Positions 36,279 to 45,483 are shown, numbered from the stretch's first letter. The stretch is 64,000 bases of DNA from CAZTDU01 sp050248795 (GCA_050248795.1 JBFWRS010000001.1:1-64000), one strand, 5' to 3'. The notes: generated from the sequence alone by a model not told the origin. Numbers and translations are program-made.

Positions 36279-37430
36279 ATGATCGAAGCCCCAGCCGACT
36301 TCCTCGACCCACGGCACTACGCCGGCGTGAGGAAGCCCCTGCTCGAAGCCGGGACGATGCCGGTCTGGACCTACACCTCGGACGCCTTCTACCGGCGCGA
36401 AGTCGAGCGCATCTTCATGAAGGTGTGGAACTTCCTCGGCCGCGCCGAGCAGGTGCCCAATCCCGGCGACTACTTTGCCGCCAACTTCGCCGGCGTGCCC
36501 ATCATCGTGGTGCGCGGCGAGGACGGCCAGGTACGCGCCTTCGCCAACACCTGCAGGCATCGCGGCTCTGAACTGCTCGAAGGCAAGGGCAACTGCCGCG
36601 CCATCGTCTGCCCGTACCACAGCTGGACCTACGCGCTGGACGGGCGCCTGGTCGGCGCGCCGGAGATGGGCAAGACCGATGGCTTCAGGAACGAGGAGAA
36701 CGGCCTCGTTCCGGTGCGCCTGGAAACCTGGGAAGGCTTCATCTTCGTCTGCTTCGATCCGAAGGCCGCACCGCTGTCTGCCTATCTGGGTGGCCTCGGC
36801 GACAAAGTGGCGCCCTACCGGCTTGGCGACATGGTGCTCGCGCGGCGTCGCGAGTACGTCATGGACTGCAACTGGAAGCTCTTCGTCGAGAACGCGAAAG
36901 AGTCGTACCACATCGCCACGGTGCACAAGAGCACCATCAACAAGTACGCGTCGGCCCGCACCGCCGGCTACTGGGTGGAGGAAGCAAAGGGCGAGTACTG
37001 CGTCACTTTCGCGCAGCACGAGGGCAGCATGGCGCTGCTGCAGGGCGACGCCGGCTTTCCGGTGATGGAGTCGCTCGCCGGGCTGCGCGAAGCGGGCGGC
37101 ACCTGCGCGCCGCTGATCTATCCGAGCACCTACCTCGCCTGCACCATCGACTGCGCGTGGTACCTGGAACTGCACCCCATGGGCCCCGGCCGCACCAAGC
37201 TGATCCACGGCGCGCTGTTTCCGAAAGACCGCCTCGCGCGCGCGGATTTCGACGCCATCGCGGCCAACTACTACAAGCGCTGGGACATCACCATCGACGA
37301 GGACATCGTCGCCTCCGACCGCCAGCAGCGCGGCCTCAGTTCGCCCTTCGCCCTCCCCGGCCGCTTTTCGCACCGCGAGCCGCTGGTGCACGAAATAGAC
37401 AACTGGGTCCTTAACCGCGTACTGGACTGA
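36279..37430 (+). CDS. Rieske aromatic ring-hydroxylating oxygenase, alpha subunit
   Basis: This is the catalytic subunit of a Rieske non-haem iron oxygenase, 383 aa. The [2Fe-2S] ligands are Cys92-x-His94 and Cys111-x2-His114 (TCRHRG, CPYHSW). The mononuclear iron site is ENAKESYHIATVH. It is shorter than typical dioxygenase alpha subunits (about 450 aa), like some demethylases and hydroxylases. No beta subunit, ferredoxin or reductase is adjacent, so partners must be elsewhere. The substrate is unknown. Confidence 0.87.
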   Translation: MIEAPADFLDPRHYAGVRKPLLEAGTMPVWTYTSDAFYRREVERIFMKVWNFLGRAEQVPNPGDYFAANFAGVPIIVVRGEDGQVRAFANTCRHRGSELLEGKGNCRAIVCPYHSWTYALDGRLVGAPEMGKTDGFRNEENGLVPVRLETWEGFIFVCFDPKAAPLSAYLGGLGDKVAPYRLGDMVLARRREYVMDCNWKLFVENAKESYHIATVHKSTINKYASARTAGYWVEEAKGEYCVTFAQHEGSMALLQGDAGFPVMESLAGLREAGGTCAPLIYPSTYLACTIDCAWYLELHPMGPGRTKLIHGALFPKDRLARADFDAIAANYYKRWDITIDEDIVASDRQQRGLSSPFALPGRFSHREPLVHEIDNWVLNRVLD

Positions 37431-37530
37431 ACGTGCCCCGGATTGCACGCGAAGTGACAAAACGCACCTGAAGCGGAACTGGTTCACGGCTTGCGTCTTG
37501 CCAGATCGCCGCGCGAGGCGTTAGAAGGGG

Positions 37531-39111
37531 GTGCCACCACCCGACAAGGAGTCTCCGATCGACCAACGTGCGCAGCAGCAGGTGGGCGACCCGCTCAAGC
37601 AGGCGGCGCTGTACAGGACGCTGCTCGGCGTTGACGATGCGCTGATCGGCGCGCACGACGAGGTCGCGATGCTGCAGCGGGTGTGCGACACCGCGTTCGC
37701 CGCGCAAGCCTTTGCCGCCGCATGGGCCAGCCTGAGCCATCCCGCCAGCGGCATCTTCGAGCCTGTCGCGTTCCCCCACAGCCTGGCGCCGTTCCGGCAA
37801 CTGGTGCGCTCGCTGCTGCTGGCGTCGAACAGCCGCGACTACTCGCCGACGCGGCACGCGCTGGATTCCGGCGAGGCAAAGTTCGTGGAGCGCATGCGCG
37901 AACTGCCGTGGCCAGCGGCAGCGAAGCCGCTGATCGCGATGTTCGGCATTGGCGGCGTGGCTGCTCTGCCATTGCGCCGCAACGGCAAGGTCGTCGGCGC
38001 GCTCACGCTGTACGTGGCCGAGCCGGACTATTTCGATGCCGACACCCGCCGCGCGCTGGTCTCGATCTCGCGGCGCATCGGGTCCGCGCTGGACGCGATA
38101 GACGCCAACCGCCAGCTGCATCAGGCACTGGCCCGGTTGAGCGCCCGCGAAGCGCAGTTCCGCGCGCTGGTCGAGCAGTCGCTCACCGGCATCTACATGA
38201 TCGAGGGCGCGCGTTTCAGCTATGTGAATCCGCGCCTGTGCGAAATCCTCGGCTATTCCGCCGAAGCGCTGCTGCAGATGGGACCGCACGATGTGACACT
38301 GGAGGAAGACCGCGCGCTGGTGGACACCCAACTGCGCCGCAGGCAGGCGGGCGAACTGGCCGCAGCGCGCTACGAGTTCCGCGTCCGGCGGCCGAGCGGA
38401 GAGATCCGCCACGTCGGCGTGCACGGCTCGGTAGCGGAGATCGACGGACGCCGCGTGATCATCGGCGTGCTGCAGGACATCACCGCCCGGGTGCAGGCGG
38501 AACTACTCGCCAACACGCAGATCGCCCGGCTTGGAAACGCCATGCGCGGTACTGTCGGCGCAGTGTCCCGCATGGTCGAGCTGCGCGACCCGTACACCGC
38601 CGGCCACGAAAGCCGCGTCGCGGCCTTGATGCGCGAGATCGGCCGCACGATGGACTACGCACCGGACCGGCGAGAAGGACTGGAAGTGATCGGCGGCCTG
38701 CACGACATCGGCAAGATCGCGGTGCCCGCCGAGATCCTGGTCAAGCCTTCGAAGCTCACTGGCGCCGAGTTCGACCTGATCAGGGAGCATCCGCTCCGCG
38801 GCTACGAGATCCTCGCCGGCCTGGAGTTTCCCTGGCCGGCGGCGCAAGCAACGCTGCAGCACCACGAACGCATCGACGGCAGCGGCTACCCGCATGGCCT
38901 GAAGGGGACAGACATCCTGCCCGAGGCGCGCGTGCTGGCGGTCGCGGATACGGTCGAGGCAATGGCCTCGCACCGCCCATATCGCGCCGGCCTTGGCATC
39001 GACGCCGCACTCGCCGAGATCGAGCGCGGCCGCGGCAGCGCCTACGATGCAGATGTCGCCGATGCCTGTCTTGCGCTGTTCGGCGAGAAGGGCTATCGAC
39101 TCCCGGCCTGA
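37531..39111 (+). CDS. GAF-PAS-HD-GYP signalling protein
   Basis: This 526-aa protein probably degrades cyclic di-GMP. Residues about 10-190 form a GAF-like sensor, about 205-315 a PAS domain (FRALVEQSLTGIYMIEGARF) and about 340-525 an HD-GYP domain with GGLHDIGKIAVPAEIL and HHERIDGSGYPHGLKG. No membrane segment is seen, so it is cytosolic. The GTG start at 37531 is uncertain. It has 100 bases of spacer after the Rieske gene. The 3' end overlaps the convergent monooxygenase by 19 bases. Confidence 0.87.
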   Translation: MPPPDKESPIDQRAQQQVGDPLKQAALYRTLLGVDDALIGAHDEVAMLQRVCDTAFAAQAFAAAWASLSHPASGIFEPVAFPHSLAPFRQLVRSLLLASNSRDYSPTRHALDSGEAKFVERMRELPWPAAAKPLIAMFGIGGVAALPLRRNGKVVGALTLYVAEPDYFDADTRRALVSISRRIGSALDAIDANRQLHQALARLSAREAQFRALVEQSLTGIYMIEGARFSYVNPRLCEILGYSAEALLQMGPHDVTLEEDRALVDTQLRRRQAGELAAARYEFRVRRPSGEIRHVGVHGSVAEIDGRRVIIGVLQDITARVQAELLANTQIARLGNAMRGTVGAVSRMVELRDPYTAGHESRVAALMREIGRTMDYAPDRREGLEVIGGLHDIGKIAVPAEILVKPSKLTGAEFDLIREHPLRGYEILAGLEFPWPAAQATLQHHERIDGSGYPHGLKGTDILPEARVLAVADTVEAMASHRPYRAGLGIDAALAEIERGRGSAYDADVADACLALFGEKGYRLPA

Positions 39112-40397
39112 GCCGACACATCGGCCCGGCTGGCCAGGATCGGCGGCGAGCCGTTCAACTTTTCGATGGCGAAGCCGGCCGCGGCCTGGTAGGTCTGCAT
39201 GAACGCATTGCGCTCGGCGAGCGGGATGACGCTTTCGATGTCGTCGAACACGCCGCCGCAGCGCTCGTCCAGCAGGTTGAGCAGGCCGAACGGCCCCGCG
39301 CCGCGATTACGCAGCACCACGGCCGAGATGTCCTTGCACAGTTTCGCGTCGTAGGCCTGCAGCGCGGCGGGCGTGATGCCGTGCTCCAGCAGCGCCACGC
39401 CGAGCACCCGCGCGTCGATGACCGCCTGGCTGGCGCCGTTGGAGCCGGTGGGGTACATCACGTGGGCGGCGTCGCCGAGCAGCGCCACGCGCCCGTCCAC
39501 CCAGGTCGGCACCGGATCGCGGTCGATCATCGGATACTCGTACACGTCGGCGGCGCCGCGCAGCATGGCGGGAACGTCGAGCCAGTCGTATGTCCAGCGC
39601 TCGAAATGGTGGACAAAATCCTCGTGCCGCACCTTCTTGTTCCAGTCGCCCTCCGGCAGGCCGCCGGTGTTGTCGACCGTGATCTCGGCGATCCAGTTGA
39701 TGTCGGAGAGGCCGCTCGCGGGATCGGCGCGCGAAATCGGATAGAACACCACACGATGCCGGTGGGTGCCGAAGCCGACGAACGAGGCGCCGGTGCGGAT
39801 CGGCACGCCGCGGGTGACGCCGCGCCACATGATCGCGCCACCCCACTGGATCGGCGGCTGTTGCGGGTGCATCTGCGCGCGCACCGCGGAATGCAGCCCG
39901 TCTGCGCCGATCAGCAGCGACCCGGCGATTTCCTGCCGCTCTCCCGTGCGCGACTCCACCAGCGCGCTCACGCCCTTGCCGTCCGCGTGCTTGCGATAGC
40001 CGGTCACGCGCAGCCCCGTACGGATCGCGTCCGCGCCCAGCCTCTCGCGCGCCGCCTCGTAGAGCAGCATCTGCAACCCGCCGCGATGCACCGAATACTG
40101 TGGCCAGTGGTAGCCCGCCTTGAGGCCGCGGGGCTCGGCGTAAACGTCCTTGCCGTTCAGCCCGACGAGCGCCCACTCCTGGGTCTGGATGCCGATGCCA
40201 TCGAGCGCGTCCGCGCCGAACCCCATCTCGTACAGTTCGCGCACCGCGTTGGGCTGCACGTTGATGCCCACGCCCAGCGGCTTCAGCGTCGCTACCGACT
40301 CCAGCACCAGGCACGGCACGCCGATCTCGTGCAGCGTCAACGCGGTGGCGAGGCCGCCGATGCCGGCGCCGGCGACCAAGACAGGGGCTTGTCTCAT
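39093..40397 (-). CDS. FAD-dependent aromatic-ring monooxygenase (PF01494 type)
   Basis: This class A flavoprotein hydroxylase has 434 aa. FAD motifs are GAGIGGLATALTLHEIG at the N terminus, IGADGLHSAVRAQM in the middle and VALLGDAAHVMYPTGSNGASQ near the C-terminal half. It resembles salicylate and 3-hydroxybenzoate hydroxylases. The ATG at 40395-40397 gives the domain start, although the frame is open further upstream. It may act with the aromatic genes of this genome (inference). Substrate is unknown. Confidence 0.86.
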   Translation of the reverse strand: MRQAPVLVAGAGIGGLATALTLHEIGVPCLVLESVATLKPLGVGINVQPNAVRELYEMGFGADALDGIGIQTQEWALVGLNGKDVYAEPRGLKAGYHWPQYSVHRGGLQMLLYEAARERLGADAIRTGLRVTGYRKHADGKGVSALVESRTGERQEIAGSLLIGADGLHSAVRAQMHPQQPPIQWGGAIMWRGVTRGVPIRTGASFVGFGTHRHRVVFYPISRADPASGLSDINWIAEITVDNTGGLPEGDWNKKVRHEDFVHHFERWTYDWLDVPAMLRGAADVYEYPMIDRDPVPTWVDGRVALLGDAAHVMYPTGSNGASQAVIDARVLGVALLEHGITPAALQAYDAKLCKDISAVVLRNRGAGPFGLLNLLDERCGGVFDDIESVIPLAERNAFMQTYQAAAGFAIEKLNGSPPILASRADVSAQAGSR

Positions 40398-40580
40398 CGC
40401 CGGCAATGCGTGCGCCTGCGTACCCCGGGCTGCGCGCGGCGCGCGGATCGACGCGCCAGACGCGCAAGGGTGTTCATCGGGCTGCAGCAACGGATGGATG
40501 GCGCGGGCATGTCGTTCGCGAAACCGGTGTTCATGAAGACCACAATATACGGCGAACTCGTGTCAACATCGCAGTCGAAC

Positions 40581-41408
40581 ATGACACCGATCCGCGCTTG
40601 GCTGATGCAGGCCGCGCAGCGCATCGACGCAGCACTCGGCCCGGCGCGCGTCGCGCGCAGCGCGCTTCCGCCGGTGATGAATGACCCGGGCAAGGAAGGC
40701 GAGTTCTGCGCCGTGCAGCTCGACGACGGCAGCGTCGGCCTCGCGTTCGCGATCCTGCAGGACACGCTCCCGACGCTGCACGCGCGCCTGCCGCCCGGCG
40801 TGCTCGCCGGACGCTCCGCGCTGGAGCTCGTGCGCGGCTACGCGTCCGGCGACCTCGCCGCCCGCACCATCGGCCTCGCAACCATCAACGCCCTCGCCCG
40901 CCGCCTCTACGACCGCGCAGGCTTCGTCCCCGGGGATTCCGCCGACTCCTTCTCCGTCACGCTCGCCCGTGGCGACCGCCTCGGCCTCATCGGGCACTTC
41001 CGGCCGCTCATCAGGGAGGCCCGCACCCTCGGCATCCCGGTCACGGTCCTGGAGCTGCGCGCCGAACTCGTCCGCGAAGAACCCGGGCTCTCGGTCACCC
41101 TCGACCCCGCGCGGCTCGCCGCCTGCAACAAGATCGTCTCGACCAGCACCCTCCTGCTCAACGACAGCTTCGAAGCGGTGCGCGTGCTCTGGAAGAACGC
41201 CCAGGAGGTGGCCATCGTCGGCCCTTCCGCCTGCGGCCCGCCCGATCCGCTGTTCGCCGCCGGCGTCTCGGCCGTCGGAACTACCTGGGTCAGCAATGCC
41301 GAAGCGCTTCTCGCGCACGTCGTCGCGGGCGAGAAGTGGGGCGACTCGGCCCGGAAAGTGACTTTCACGCCAGCACGGTATCCGGGGCTGGACGCGCTGC
41401 TCCGCTAG
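40581..41408 (+). CDS. DUF364/DUF4213 protein (putative heavy-metal chelation type)
   Basis: This 275-aa protein matches the DUF4213-DUF364 pair. The N-terminal part (DGSVGLAFAILQDT, RTIGLATINALARRL) is followed by a Rossmann-like C-terminal part (RLGLIGHFRPLIREARTLG, ACNKIVSTSTLLLND, EVAIVGPSACGPPDPLFAAGV). Members are suspected to bind molybdenum or other metals. The ATG at 40581 is taken because the first helix begins there; an ATG at 40533 is possible. Function is not proven. Confidence 0.75.
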   Translation: MTPIRAWLMQAAQRIDAALGPARVARSALPPVMNDPGKEGEFCAVQLDDGSVGLAFAILQDTLPTLHARLPPGVLAGRSALELVRGYASGDLAARTIGLATINALARRLYDRAGFVPGDSADSFSVTLARGDRLGLIGHFRPLIREARTLGIPVTVLELRAELVREEPGLSVTLDPARLAACNKIVSTSTLLLNDSFEAVRVLWKNAQEVAIVGPSACGPPDPLFAAGVSAVGTTWVSNAEALLAHVVAGEKWGDSARKVTFTPARYPGLDALLR

Positions 41409-41625
41409 CTGCGCAAGCATCGGGGCGCGTCTCCCGGGAGATGCCCGCGGGTTCGCGCTACACGCTGGCGGCATCGCATGCATGCCGCATGGCGGTTCCC
41501 GCGCCTGCGGCGCCACCAGCGCATCGCCCGCATACAGGCGCGACTCGAGATTGGCGACGGTCCTGCCCCGATTCCGAGTGGCGAGGCATTAGAATGCAAC
41601 GCCCGAACCTTGGAGGAGACCGTCC

Positions 41626-42180
41626 ATGCCAAGAGTCAGCGAAATCGACGACGACGCCGGGGACCTGGTTCTCGCCGAGTTGTTCGCCAGGGAGCGCGCT
41701 TCCTTTGGCGAACTGCTCAACTCGACGCGCGTGATGGCCCATTGCCCGGCGATCTTGCGCGCCGCCAAGCAGCTCGGCGCCGCTATCGCGGAATCGGGCC
41801 GGCTGCCGAAGGGCCTGGTTGCGCTGGTGTCGCTGCGCGTCGCGGCGATCAACGGCTGCCCGTTCTGAGTCGACATCAACTCCGTCCGTGTGGCGGAGGT
41901 CGAGGGCGGCGCGGCGAAGCTCGCCGAGCTCCCCGCGTGGCGCGAGAGCGGTGCGTTCAGCGAGCTCGAGCGAGCGGCGCTCGAGTGCGCCGAGCGCATG
42001 ACCTATACCGGCCAGCGGGTCGACGACGCGCTGTTCGCGCGCTTGCGAGCGCTGCTGGACGACCCGGAGATCGTCGAGCTGGCGGCCGCAATCGCGCTGG
42101 AGAATTTCCGCAGCAAGCTCAACTCCGCGCTAGGCGTGGAGGCGCAGGGCTTTTGCCTGCTGCCGCGGCGCGAGCGATGA
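41626..42180 (+). CDS. AhpD/CMD-family protein with in-frame TGA at the CxxC motif (candidate selenoprotein)
   Basis: Read through one TGA (41866-41868) this is a full 184-aa carboxymuconolactone-decarboxylase/AhpD-like protein. Before the TGA is INGCPF; after it is VDINSVRVAEVEGG, then the family segments LPAWRESGAFSELERAALECAE and NFRSKLNSALGVEAQGFC. The stop falls exactly where the second Cys of the redox motif belongs, giving C78-P-F-U81 if read as selenocysteine. A hairpin immediately after the TGA is compatible with a bacterial SECIS. A GGAGGAG site lies seven bases before the ATG. A nonsense mutation or base error is the alternative. It overlaps the convergent LysR gene by 62 bases. 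Confidence 0.7.
41869..41903 (+). promoter_or_regulatory. Candidate SECIS-like hairpin after the in-frame TGA
   Basis: Just after TGA, an upper stem pairs 41880-41886 (CTCCGTC) with 41892-41898 (GGCGGAG), including one G-U pair. The apical loop is CGTGT (41887-41891). A lower stem pairs TCGAC (41870-41874) with GTCGA (41899-41903), leaving ATCAA bulged. The loop begins 18 bases after the TGA, as in E. coli fdhF. Such hairpins also arise by chance in GC-rich DNA. Confidence 0.45.
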
Positions 42181-43042
42181 GCCCGCGGAGGTGGCCGCTG
42201 TCCTGCGGCTGCTTGGCGACATGCCGCAGCCCGGTCAGCGCGGGCATGAGCAGCTTAGGATCGGCGTCCTCCGCGTAGACTGCGTAGGCTGGATAAAGGA
42301 ACTCCGGGGCGCCCCGCACGAGCTTCAGCTTGCCCGTACGCAGATAGGGCGCGGCGGCGTGCTGGCGGAAGTAGCCTGAGCCGCCCGCGCGCAGGATGTA
42401 CTGCAGGCCGAGCGGACCGAGATCCACGTAGGTGCCGGGACTGGAGAGTTCGGGGTAGGTGAGATTGTGCTGCGTGGCGAACTCCGGGCCCCAGTCCACG
42501 TAGATGTAGTCGCCGCCACGCACCGCCTTGCCGCGGGTGGTGACGAGGAGCAGCTTCTCTTTCATCAGCAGCTCCACTTTCAACCCGGGCCGCTGCTGCG
42601 GCGTGTACAGCACGCCGATATCGACGATGCCTGCCCCGACCTGGTCCATGAGCTGCTGCGGCAGCGCGACGCGGGCGCGCACGGCGAGCTCGGGCACCGA
42701 GCGCCTCATCCACACCATCCACTCGAGCAGCAGGGGATCCCACAGGCTGAGCTCGCCAGCCACTGCGATGACCGCGCGCCGCCCGTGCGGCACCGCGACC
42801 TGGTGGCGCGCGCGCTCCCAGAGCTGCACCAGCGAGGGGGCAAAGCGCAGGAACTCCTCGCCCGCCGCGGTGAGCGCAGCGCCGGACTTGCTGCGCTCGA
42901 ACAGCTTGCGCCCGAGAAGCGATTCGAGCTTGCGCACGCGCACGCTCACGGCAGTCTGCGTGACGTGCAGGCGCTCTGCGGCGCGGATGAAGCTGCCGCT
43001 GCCGACGATCTCCAGAAAGGTGCGGGCGAGGGCGATCTCCAT
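42119..43042 (-). CDS. LysR-family transcriptional regulator
   Basis: This 307-aa protein has an N-terminal LysR HTH (FLEIVGSGSFIRAAERLHVTQTAVSVRVRKLES) and a substrate-binding domain. It is divergent from the SOD gene across an AT-rich 120-base promoter, so it may control the redox block and itself. Its 3' end overlaps the AhpD-like gene on the opposite strand. The effector is unknown. Confidence 0.88.
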   Translation of the reverse strand: MEIALARTFLEIVGSGSFIRAAERLHVTQTAVSVRVRKLESLLGRKLFERSKSGAALTAAGEEFLRFAPSLVQLWERARHQVAVPHGRRAVIAVAGELSLWDPLLLEWMVWMRRSVPELAVRARVALPQQLMDQVGAGIVDIGVLYTPQQRPGLKVELLMKEKLLLVTTRGKAVRGGDYIYVDWGPEFATQHNLTYPELSSPGTYVDLGPLGLQYILRAGGSGYFRQHAAAPYLRTGKLKLVRGAPEFLYPAYAVYAEDADPKLLMPALTGLRHVAKQPQDSGHLRGLIARAAAAGKSPAPPRLARS

Positions 43043-43061
43043 GCTGGTCCTCCGTTCGGAC

Positions 43062-43087
43062 TTATATAACCGATAGTTTACTTAAAC
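43062..43087. promoter_or_regulatory. AT-rich palindromes in the LysR / SOD divergent promoter
   Basis: TTATATAA (43062-43069) is a perfect palindrome and GTTTACTTAAAC (43076-43087) has five-base complementary arms. They lie in the only AT-rich stretch between the divergent LysR and SOD genes. LysR regulators often bind such sites near their own gene, so these are candidate operators. Confidence 0.4.
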
Positions 43088-43165
43088 AAGATTTAGTTTC
43101 GTTTTACTTCACAAAGCACTGAGGCCATGATCGACGGCACTAGAACCGACGCGCCTGGAGAGCCC

Positions 43166-43798
43166 ATGCCACTGACCTTGCCTTCACTGCCCTACGAGCA
43201 CGCCGCACTCGCGCCGTTCATGTCGGACGCAACGCTCAAGCTGCACCACGGCGTGCACCACGCCGGCTACGTGGATCGGGTGAACGCGCTCGCCCGCGGC
43301 ACCGCGCTGGCGGACTTGCCGTTGCGCTCGATCGTCGAGCGCAGCGCGCGCGACCCGGCGGCGCGTGGCCTGTTCAACAGCGCGGCGCAGGCCTGGAATC
43401 ACGACTTCTTCTGGCGCTCGCTGCGCCCCGCCGGGGAGCGGTCAGCGGTGCCTGCGCGCCTGGCGGCGCGCATCGCGAAGGATTTCGGCGGCCAGGAGCG
43501 TCTGATCGCGCTGCTCAAGAGCACGGCGCTCTCGGTCTTCGGCAGCGGCTGGGTGTGGCTGATCGAGCGCGACGGGCGCCTGCGCGTCGAAGCGACGGCG
43601 AACGCCGACGGCCCGATCGTGTCCGGCGGCGTACCCGGCCTCGTGATCGACGTCTGGGAGCACGCGTACTACCTCGACTACCAGGCTCGGCGCGCGGACT
43701 ACGTCTCCGCGGTGATCGAGCACCTGCTCGACTGGGATTTCGCCGAGCGCAACCTGTTCGCCAACCAGCGGGAACGAGGCCATGAGGCCAACGTGTGA
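43166..43798 (+). CDS. Fe/Mn superoxide dismutase
   Basis: This enzyme converts superoxide to peroxide and oxygen. The 210-aa protein has the metal ligands in order: His in LKLHHGVHHAGYVDRVN, His in AQAWNHDFFWRSL, and Asp and His in VIDVWEHAYYLDYQ. FGSGWVWLI is the family signature. There is no signal peptide. The ATG at 43166 follows a GGAGAG-type site; an upstream ATG adds 13 residues. It heads a compact run of redox genes and its stop overlaps the DUF488 start. Confidence 0.92.
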   Translation: MPLTLPSLPYEHAALAPFMSDATLKLHHGVHHAGYVDRVNALARGTALADLPLRSIVERSARDPAARGLFNSAAQAWNHDFFWRSLRPAGERSAVPARLAARIAKDFGGQERLIALLKSTALSVFGSGWVWLIERDGRLRVEATANADGPIVSGGVPGLVIDVWEHAYYLDYQARRADYVSAVIEHLLDWDFAERNLFANQRERGHEANV

Positions 43799-44172
43799 AG
43801 CGTGGCTCGCCCAAGCGGGTACAGGTCAAGTCCGTCGCCGTGCGCGCGGAACCGCAGGACGGCATGCGGGTCCTGGTGGAGCGGCGCTGGCCGCGCGGGG
43901 CGTACCGACAGGGTGCAGCCATCGACCTGTGGCTGCGGGATGCCGCGCCGAGCCCCGCGCTGTCCCTGTGGTACCGCCGCTACCCGCGACGCTGGAAGCG
44001 CTTCCGCCATTGCTATTGGGCGGAGCTCGCGAGGCGGCCGCGCATCGTGCACCTGCTCGAGGATCTGCGGCGGCGCACTCCCGTGACACTGCTATTTGGC
44101 GCGCAGGACGATTCGCGCAACCACGCGGAACTGCTGCGCGAGTTCATTGACCGTAAAGGAGATCTGCCATGA
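43795..44172 (+). CDS. DUF488 family protein (copy 1)
   Basis: This 125-aa DUF488 protein has the family signature MRVLVERRWPRGAYRQ, then WLRDAAPSPALSLWY and the end VTLLFGAQDDSRNHAELL. The family is uncharacterised, with a basic, possibly nucleic-acid-related surface. The usual conserved FGHxxxxW segment is altered to WYRRYPRRWKRF. The GTG start overlaps the SOD stop and the stop overlaps the CBS gene. A second DUF488 gene lies at 45876. Confidence 0.85.
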   Translation: MKRGSPKRVQVKSVAVRAEPQDGMRVLVERRWPRGAYRQGAAIDLWLRDAAPSPALSLWYRRYPRRWKRFRHCYWAELARRPRIVHLLEDLRRRTPVTLLFGAQDDSRNHAELLREFIDRKGDLP

Positions 44173-44867
44173 AAGCCAGAGACATCATGACTTCGCCGGT
44201 GATCACCGTCGCGCCCGAGACCACTGTGAAAGAGGTCGCGACGCTGCTCTACGAGTGCCGCATCGGCGCGCTGCCAGTCGTGCAGGACGGAAGCGTGGTC
44301 GGGATCGTGAGCGAGTCAGACCTGCTACGCCGCCACGAGATCGGCACCGATCGCTTCGAGCGTGCCGGATCGTGGTGGCTGTGCCTGTTCGGGACGGACG
44401 GGTCCCTGCATGACTACGTGCGCTCCCATGCGCGCTTCGCGCGCGACGTGATGACACGCGGGGTGGTGACCGTCACGCCCGATACGTCGCTCGCGGAGAC
44501 CGCGCAGTTGCTCGAAGGCCGCAGGATTGGTCGCGTGCCTGTCGTGGACGCCGGCAAGCTCATCGGCATTGTGAGCCGCGCAAACCTGGTCCAGGCGCTC
44601 GCGGCGCGCGCGCCCGCGCCCGCCGAGCCGCAAGCCGTGGATGACGAGAGCATCCGGCGCGCACTGCTCGAGGAGCTGGAGCGTCAGACGTGGTGGCGCA
44701 TCGATCGCGCGGCCGTGCTGGTCACCAACGGCGTGGTGCAATTCCAGGGCATGGTTGACACCGACGCCGGCCGTCCGGCCGCGCGCGTGGCGGCCGAGAA
44801 TATCCCCGGCGTGCGCGCCGTGGAGGATCACCGTTTCCTCAGCTCGAACGCGCCCACGATGACATGA
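44169..44867 (+). CDS. CBS-pair plus BON domain protein
   Basis: This 232-aa protein carries two CBS domains (about residues 7-58 and 90-145), which bind adenosine ligands such as AMP, ATP or SAM. A BON domain follows at about residues 160-225 (ERQTWWRIDRAAVLVTNGVV). CBS-BON proteins are common in proteobacterial stress loci. It probably reports energy state to partners. A 38-residue insert between CBS domains includes WWLCLFGTDGSLHDYV. The ATG overlaps the DUF488 stop. Confidence 0.9.
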   Translation: MKARDIMTSPVITVAPETTVKEVATLLYECRIGALPVVQDGSVVGIVSESDLLRRHEIGTDRFERAGSWWLCLFGTDGSLHDYVRSHARFARDVMTRGVVTVTPDTSLAETAQLLEGRRIGRVPVVDAGKLIGIVSRANLVQALAARAPAPAEPQAVDDESIRRALLEELERQTWWRIDRAAVLVTNGVVQFQGMVDTDAGRPAARVAAENIPGVRAVEDHRFLSSNAPTMT

Positions 44868-44910
44868 GCGCGAGCGGCCTTTCCTCAACGTCATCCCCAA
44901 GGAGACAGTC

Positions 44911-45483
44911 ATGCATTCGTTCCTGACCATCGCCGATCCCCACGCAGCGCGCAGGATGTTTCTTGCGCGCTCGGGCCTCGTCCTTTCGGGCGCGGCCGTC
45001 GCGCTGCTCGCCGGCCGCGACGCGCTCGCCGCGCGCAGCGGCGCCGGCCGCGCCGACGACGTGCGAATCCTGAACACCGCGCTCGGCGCGGAGCACGAGG
45101 CGGTGGCCGCCTACCAGCTCGGCGCCGAGAGCGGCCTGCTGGAGAAGCCGGCGCTCTCGCTCGCGCTGCAATTCCAGGGCCACCACAAGGAGCACGTCGA
45201 GCTGCTCGCGCAGACCGTGCGCAAGCTCGGCGGCAGCGCGGTGTCGGCGCGCTCCAAGTACGATTTCCCCGCGCACCAGCTGAAGACCCAGGCCGATGTG
45301 CTGCGCTTCGCGGCGCAGCTCGAGCGCGGCGCGGTAAGCGCGTACCTCGGCGCGGTTCCCCTGTTCGGCAACCGCGACCTCGCCAAGGCCGCGGCGAGCA
45401 TCCTCGGCGACGAAGCGATGCACTGGGCGGTCCTGCGCAACGCGCTAGGCGAGGACCCTGTTCCGGTCGCGTTCGTGTCGTGA
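44911..45483 (+). CDS. Ferritin-like domain protein with Tat-type leader
   Basis: This 190-aa protein has a leader with a hydrophobic core (RRMFLARSGLVLSGAAVALLAG) resembling a Tat signal. A helical ferritin-like domain of the DUF4439 type follows, with EHEAVAAYQLGAESGLL, LQFQGHHKEHVELLAQTV and ILGDEAMHWAVL. Glu and His in these helices could bind di-iron. The cellular place would be periplasmic. An AAGGAGA site precedes the ATG, and cytochrome c follows with an overlapping start. Confidence 0.82.
   Translation: MHSFLTIADPHAARRMFLARSGLVLSGAAVALLAGRDALAARSGAGRADDVRILNTALGAEHEAVAAYQLGAESGLLEKPALSLALQFQGHHKEHVELLAQTVRKLGGSAVSARSKYDFPAHQLKTQADVLRFAAQLERGAVSAYLGAVPLFGNRDLAKAAASILGDEAMHWAVLRNALGEDPVPVAFVS

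Noticed and set aside
37683..40500. Very long plus-strand frame running through HD-GYP and monooxygenase genes into the DUF364 gene
   Set aside because: The part before about 40580 has no domain character and opposes genes with complete motifs; only the DUF364 part is real.
41626..41868. An 80-aa short protein ending at the TGA as a complete gene
   Set aside because: The downstream sequence in the same frame continues the same family to its normal end, so a deliberate short protein is unlikely.
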